DNA of 30,807 nucleotides from EsbW-18 sp964634615 (lineage in GTDB: Bacteria > Patescibacteriota > Minisyncoccia > Phycocordibacterales > EsbW-18): contig CAZWLQ010000009.1 in NCBI GenBank assembly GCA_964634615.1, positions 1-30,807 of the forward strand, in the 5' to 3' direction. Positions within the stretch are counted from its first letter, which is position 1; the number at the start of each line of letters is the position of its first letter. The position numbers and the translations under genes were made by a program. Shown here piece after piece: positions 28,101 to 30,807 of the stretch. The notes under the pieces were generated by a model. The model was not told the DNA's origin. It ran no database searches and saw nothing but the letters and a program-made list of their open reading frames with translations.

Positions 28101-29819
28101 CTATCGATCGGGAGGCAGGTTGTAGTAGTTGATCAGAAAGCCCGCAAGATCCATGAAAGGCTCGGTCAGCGTTTCAGAGGCAAAGCTCACCCCCTTGGGC
28201 TCTTCAGCGTACAAAAAGATGAGGAATCTAGGGTTGTATGCCGGGAAATAGCCAAAGAAGGAGTGCAGATACCGGTCGTCATAATACCCTTTGCCCCCTG
28301 GGTTAGCAATCTGCGCGGTTCCTGTCTTTGCGGCGATGCTGTAGTCGGCTAACTTCGCTTTTCCCCCTGCCAGATACTCATCCACAACCCTTACGAGGAT
28401 TTTGGTGATTGATTCGCTGGTCTCTTCTTTGAGCACACGGGTTGACGGTGCATGAATGACATCTTTCGAAAGACCCGCACTGTAGTCAATCGTTTTCACG
28501 ACGTGCGGCGTAATCAACAGTCCGCCGTTTGCGAGGGATGCGAGTGCTCGGGTCATCGCGATTGGTGTCACCGCGATACCTTGTCCGAACGATGCGGTGA
28601 TGTATTCAACATCACGCGGCGAATCCAAGTTGTCGATAAGTCCTGACACTTCACCGGGAAGATCAATGCCTGTTTCGGTTCCTAATCCATACCCTTTCAT
28701 GTAGCGAGCGAAGCGAGCATTGCCGAGTTTGCCAACCGTGAACGCAACACCGGTGTTGAGCGAGTTTCCAAGCACGCGATAGATGTCGACAACCCCGCGA
28801 CCTTTTTTGTCGTAGTTATAAATCGTGTAGCCGTCCGCTTTCACATATCCGAGGTCATTGTAGGTGGTTGATGGTGCAATCACGCCCGCATCAAGTCCTG
28901 CAGCGATCGTGAGTGGCTTCATGATTGAACCCATTTCGTACACATCTTCAACCAATGGGTTTGTGAACACTGCGGACGATTCTTCGTCACCGAAGGTGTT
29001 CGGGTCAAATGTTGGAATAGCCCCCAATGCAAAGATGTCGCCGGTGACCGGGTCAATGATAATGCCCCCCGCGGACTTTGGATTCCATCGTTCACGAATG
29101 TGTCCCAAGCCTTCTTCAAGCGTTGCCTGCACGGTTGGTTCAACTGTTGTGATGATATCGCCATTTCCTTCGCCTTCGGTCGCATCAATGACATCCTTCA
29201 TGTTTGAGAAGACTTCTGCGAAGAAGTTCACATACATGGCATCGGCCTGTCGTGCGAGCGTGCGTTCGTAGTAACGCTCAAGACCATACTGCCCCGCCTG
29301 CGTTTCCCCGTCTGAACCAACGAACCCCAGGAGATGCGCCGCGAGTGAATCACCGGGATAGAGACGCCATCGCTCTTTATAGACGCGCACACCAGGGAGT
29401 TCCAACGCTTCAATCGCTGCTGCCTGCTCTTCGGTGAGATGATGCGCTACTTCTTCATACGGGTCATCCGTGCGATCGGCGCGTTCCATAAACTCTTCTC
29501 GATCAATCGGCACAATAGCGTTGAGCGCGGTATAGACGCCAGCACCGTTATCAAGAACCGATGGGTTGAGTGCAAGTAAAAAACCGGATGCGATGGTTGC
29601 AGCGGCGATACGTTCTTCGTTCTTATCTTTAAAATAAATAGTGCCTCGTTCAAAAAGGCCTCCTTGTGGTTGCGAATACTGACGGTCCGCTTTTTCAATA
29701 AACGCATCGCCGTGCGCAATCTGCACAATGTAGAGTTTGGTGAGAAGCGCAAGGCAGATACACGCAAACACGCCAAAAACAATCCTGATGCGAATTGTGT
29801 GACTTGCGCTAGTCTTCAT
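28101..29819 (-). CDS. ftsI: FtsI/PBP2-type peptidoglycan transpeptidase
   Basis: A 572-residue class B penicillin-binding protein. One N-terminal membrane helix (about 10-32) anchors it; a pedestal domain follows and then the transpeptidase domain with S298-I-M-K301, S353-L-N355 and K498-T-G500. It crosslinks septal (or lateral) peptidoglycan outside the membrane. Position after ftsL and before murF in a dcw-like order favours FtsI over PBP2. Its start overlaps ftsL by 11 nt, so the two are translationally coupled. Confidence 0.92.
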   Translation of the reverse strand: MKTSASHTIRIRIVFGVFACICLALLTKLYIVQIAHGDAFIEKADRQYSQPQGGLFERGTIYFKDKNEERIAAATIASGFLLALNPSVLDNGAGVYTALNAIVPIDREEFMERADRTDDPYEEVAHHLTEEQAAAIEALELPGVRVYKERWRLYPGDSLAAHLLGFVGSDGETQAGQYGLERYYERTLARQADAMYVNFFAEVFSNMKDVIDATEGEGNGDIITTVEPTVQATLEEGLGHIRERWNPKSAGGIIIDPVTGDIFALGAIPTFDPNTFGDEESSAVFTNPLVEDVYEMGSIMKPLTIAAGLDAGVIAPSTTYNDLGYVKADGYTIYNYDKKGRGVVDIYRVLGNSLNTGVAFTVGKLGNARFARYMKGYGLGTETGIDLPGEVSGLIDNLDSPRDVEYITASFGQGIAVTPIAMTRALASLANGGLLITPHVVKTIDYSAGLSKDVIHAPSTRVLKEETSESITKILVRVVDEYLAGGKAKLADYSIAAKTGTAQIANPGGKGYYDDRYLHSFFGYFPAYNPRFLIFLYAEEPKGVSFASETLTEPFMDLAGFLINYYNLPPDR

Positions 29820-30132
29820 TGCTGTACTCGAACGACAATGCTTGCTTTGGTGAGCGTGAGACGAATCGCTCTGCGGTTACCGCAACAAATCCGAGCTCTC
29901 GTGCCTTCTCTCGCGTAATTGCATTCCCTTCGCGAATGTATGCCGCTTCAAGCACGCTCACGTTTGCTGCGAGCTCCGCACGCTGTGCCTCAAGAGACCT
30001 GCGTTCAACCACCGATGCAACAGTCTGTTTCAAAAAGATTCCGTAGGTTCCACAGAGCACGATGAAGAGCCCCAATGAACTGAGAAAGATCCGTTTGTAG
30101 AGTGTATTCAGTTGAAGCAAGTCGCGTACCAT
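29809..30132 (-). CDS. ftsL: FtsL-like cell division protein
   Basis: A 107-residue bitopic protein: short cytoplasmic N-terminus, one membrane helix (about 15-35, RIFLSSLGLFIVLCGTYGIF), then a coiled-coil segment (about 38-75, RRSLEAQRAELAANVSVLEA) outside, and a short tail with REKARELGFV, a pattern usual in FtsL/DivIC. FtsL holds FtsB and FtsI at the septum. Sequence conservation in this family is low; placement between rsmH and ftsI supports the call. Confidence 0.8.
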   Translation of the reverse strand: MVRDLLQLNTLYKRIFLSSLGLFIVLCGTYGIFLKQTVASVVERRSLEAQRAELAANVSVLEAAYIREGNAITREKARELGFVAVTAERFVSRSPKQALSFEYSNED

Positions 30133-30150
30133 GTGAGCGTTGTTAGTTGG

Positions 30151-30807
30151 TTAGTTTATTGGTTGTTGCGTGATGGGTGTTTTTTTGAGGATTCGGAGTT
30201 TTGCTGAACGTGACCGAGGATTCGTCCTAATTTCTTTGTCTGTTGGAATAACGGGTTTTTTCGTGAGAATTGTTGCTTCGTCCTCCGCTGCCCGTTCTCT
30301 GAAGAAATTCTTTACGATGCGATCTTCAAGACTATGGAATGAGACCACAACAATTCGTCCCCCGGGCTTAGCGGCCTTGTAGGCGGCGGCAAGGCCTTCT
30401 GTGAGCGCTGTGAGCGCGATACGGAGTGCTTGGAAGGTTCGGGTTGCCGGATGGATTGGACCATTCGCGTATCGTCCGGGAACCGACGCTTTGATTACAG
30501 CGACCAAATCTGCGGTCGTCCTAATCGGAGACTTCACGCGGGTGTCAACGATTGCTTTCGCGATTCGTCGTGCAAATCGTTCTTCGCCGTAGCCAAAGAT
30601 GATGTTCGCGAGCACTTCCTCACCCCATTCGTTGATGATTGTCTCTGCAGAAAACGGTCGTCCGTCTTCCTTGTCAGAGAACATCATGGAGAGTGGTTCG
30701 TCTCGCAGAAAACTAAATCCGCGCCCTGACGATTCGATTTGGAACGAGCTCAACCCGAGATCAAATGCGATTGCATCAACCGACGCAATATTTCGTTCTA
30801 CGAGCAC
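30151..30807 (-). CDS. rsmH: 16S rRNA m4C1402 methyltransferase RsmH (partial)
   Basis: The C-terminal 218 residues of RsmH (MraW); the N-terminus lies beyond the window end. Family signatures visible are DAIAFDLGLSSFQ, GRGFSF, the PLSMMF segment, the IHPATRTFQALRIALT segment, RIVVVSFHSLEDRIVKNFF and the C-terminal NPRSRSAKLRILKK. It methylates N4 of C1402 in 16S rRNA using SAM. It is the first gene of the dcw block in the direction of transcription here; 18 nt separate it from ftsL. Confidence 0.95.
   Translation of the reverse strand: MLVERNIASVDAIAFDLGLSSFQIESSGRGFSFLRDEPLSMMFSDKEDGRPFSAETIINEWGEEVLANIIFGYGEERFARRIAKAIVDTRVKSPIRTTADLVAVIKASVPGRYANGPIHPATRTFQALRIALTALTEGLAAAYKAAKPGGRIVVVSFHSLEDRIVKNFFRERAAEDEATILTKKPVIPTDKEIRTNPRSRSAKLRILKKTPITQQPIN

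Noticed and set aside
1..30807. CRISPR arrays, insertion sequences, prophage or toxin-antitoxin systems
   Set aside because: No spaced repeat array, transposase, integrase or toxin-like gene pair was seen on either strand.

Overview
This 30.8 kb window looks like a chromosomal stretch from a Patescibacteria/CPR genome, most probably of the Parcubacteria group. No rRNA or phylogenetic marker tree is available here, so that placement is inference. It rests on gene style: an SMC of about 756 residues, a ThrRS lacking the TGS domain, a MurF lacking most of its N-terminal domain, truncated F1 delta and epsilon subunits, very tight gene packing and many starts without a Shine-Dalgarno sequence. There are no insertion sequences, phage genes or CRISPR arrays. 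Almost everything is housekeeping.

Layout. Positions 37-1895 (minus strand) hold a PQ-loop-like membrane protein, a small YqfO/NIF3-type domain protein, rpsP and khpA. Positions 1952-8186 (plus) hold the F-type ATP synthase operon atpB-E-F-H-A-G-D-C, with a terminator and a new promoter placed before the c-subunit gene. Positions 8309-10646 (plus) hold a SulP anion transporter followed by a divergent beta-carbonic-anhydrase-like gene with its own strong promoter. RNase R, a small membrane protein and a PH-domain membrane protein follow (10826-13667, plus). The minus-strand block 13676-19017 carries smc, rnc, a nusB-Nudix fusion, rpmF, rnhB and a small HTH-like gene. Then dnaE, a threonine leader peptide with attenuator, and thrS run on the plus strand (19191-24267), followed by a small membrane protein. 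The last block (24657-30807, minus) is part of a dcw cluster (rsmH-ftsL-ftsI-murF), then tRNA-Glu, whose 3' end lies 8 nt before a HAD phosphatase gene, then an alkyltransferase-like gene, tag and a zincin protease gene.

The most notable find is a short leader ORF between dnaE and thrS. It encodes MARHLITTGTE and carries three threonine codons next to its stop. A good promoter precedes it, and mutually exclusive hairpins and an intrinsic terminator follow it. This is the layout of ribosome-mediated transcription attenuation applied to a threonyl-tRNA synthetase. A second theme is that several promoters place the predicted transcription start within a few bases of the start codon (rpsP, rpmF, the gene at 12858, and possibly rnhB and dnaE), so leaderless mRNAs are likely common in this organism. 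Other points worth attention are the hinge-less SMC, the NusB-Nudix fusion, the SulP/carbonic-anhydrase-like pair, the alkyltransferase-like protein that has lost both its Cys and its Arg finger, and the long acidic tail on bS16.
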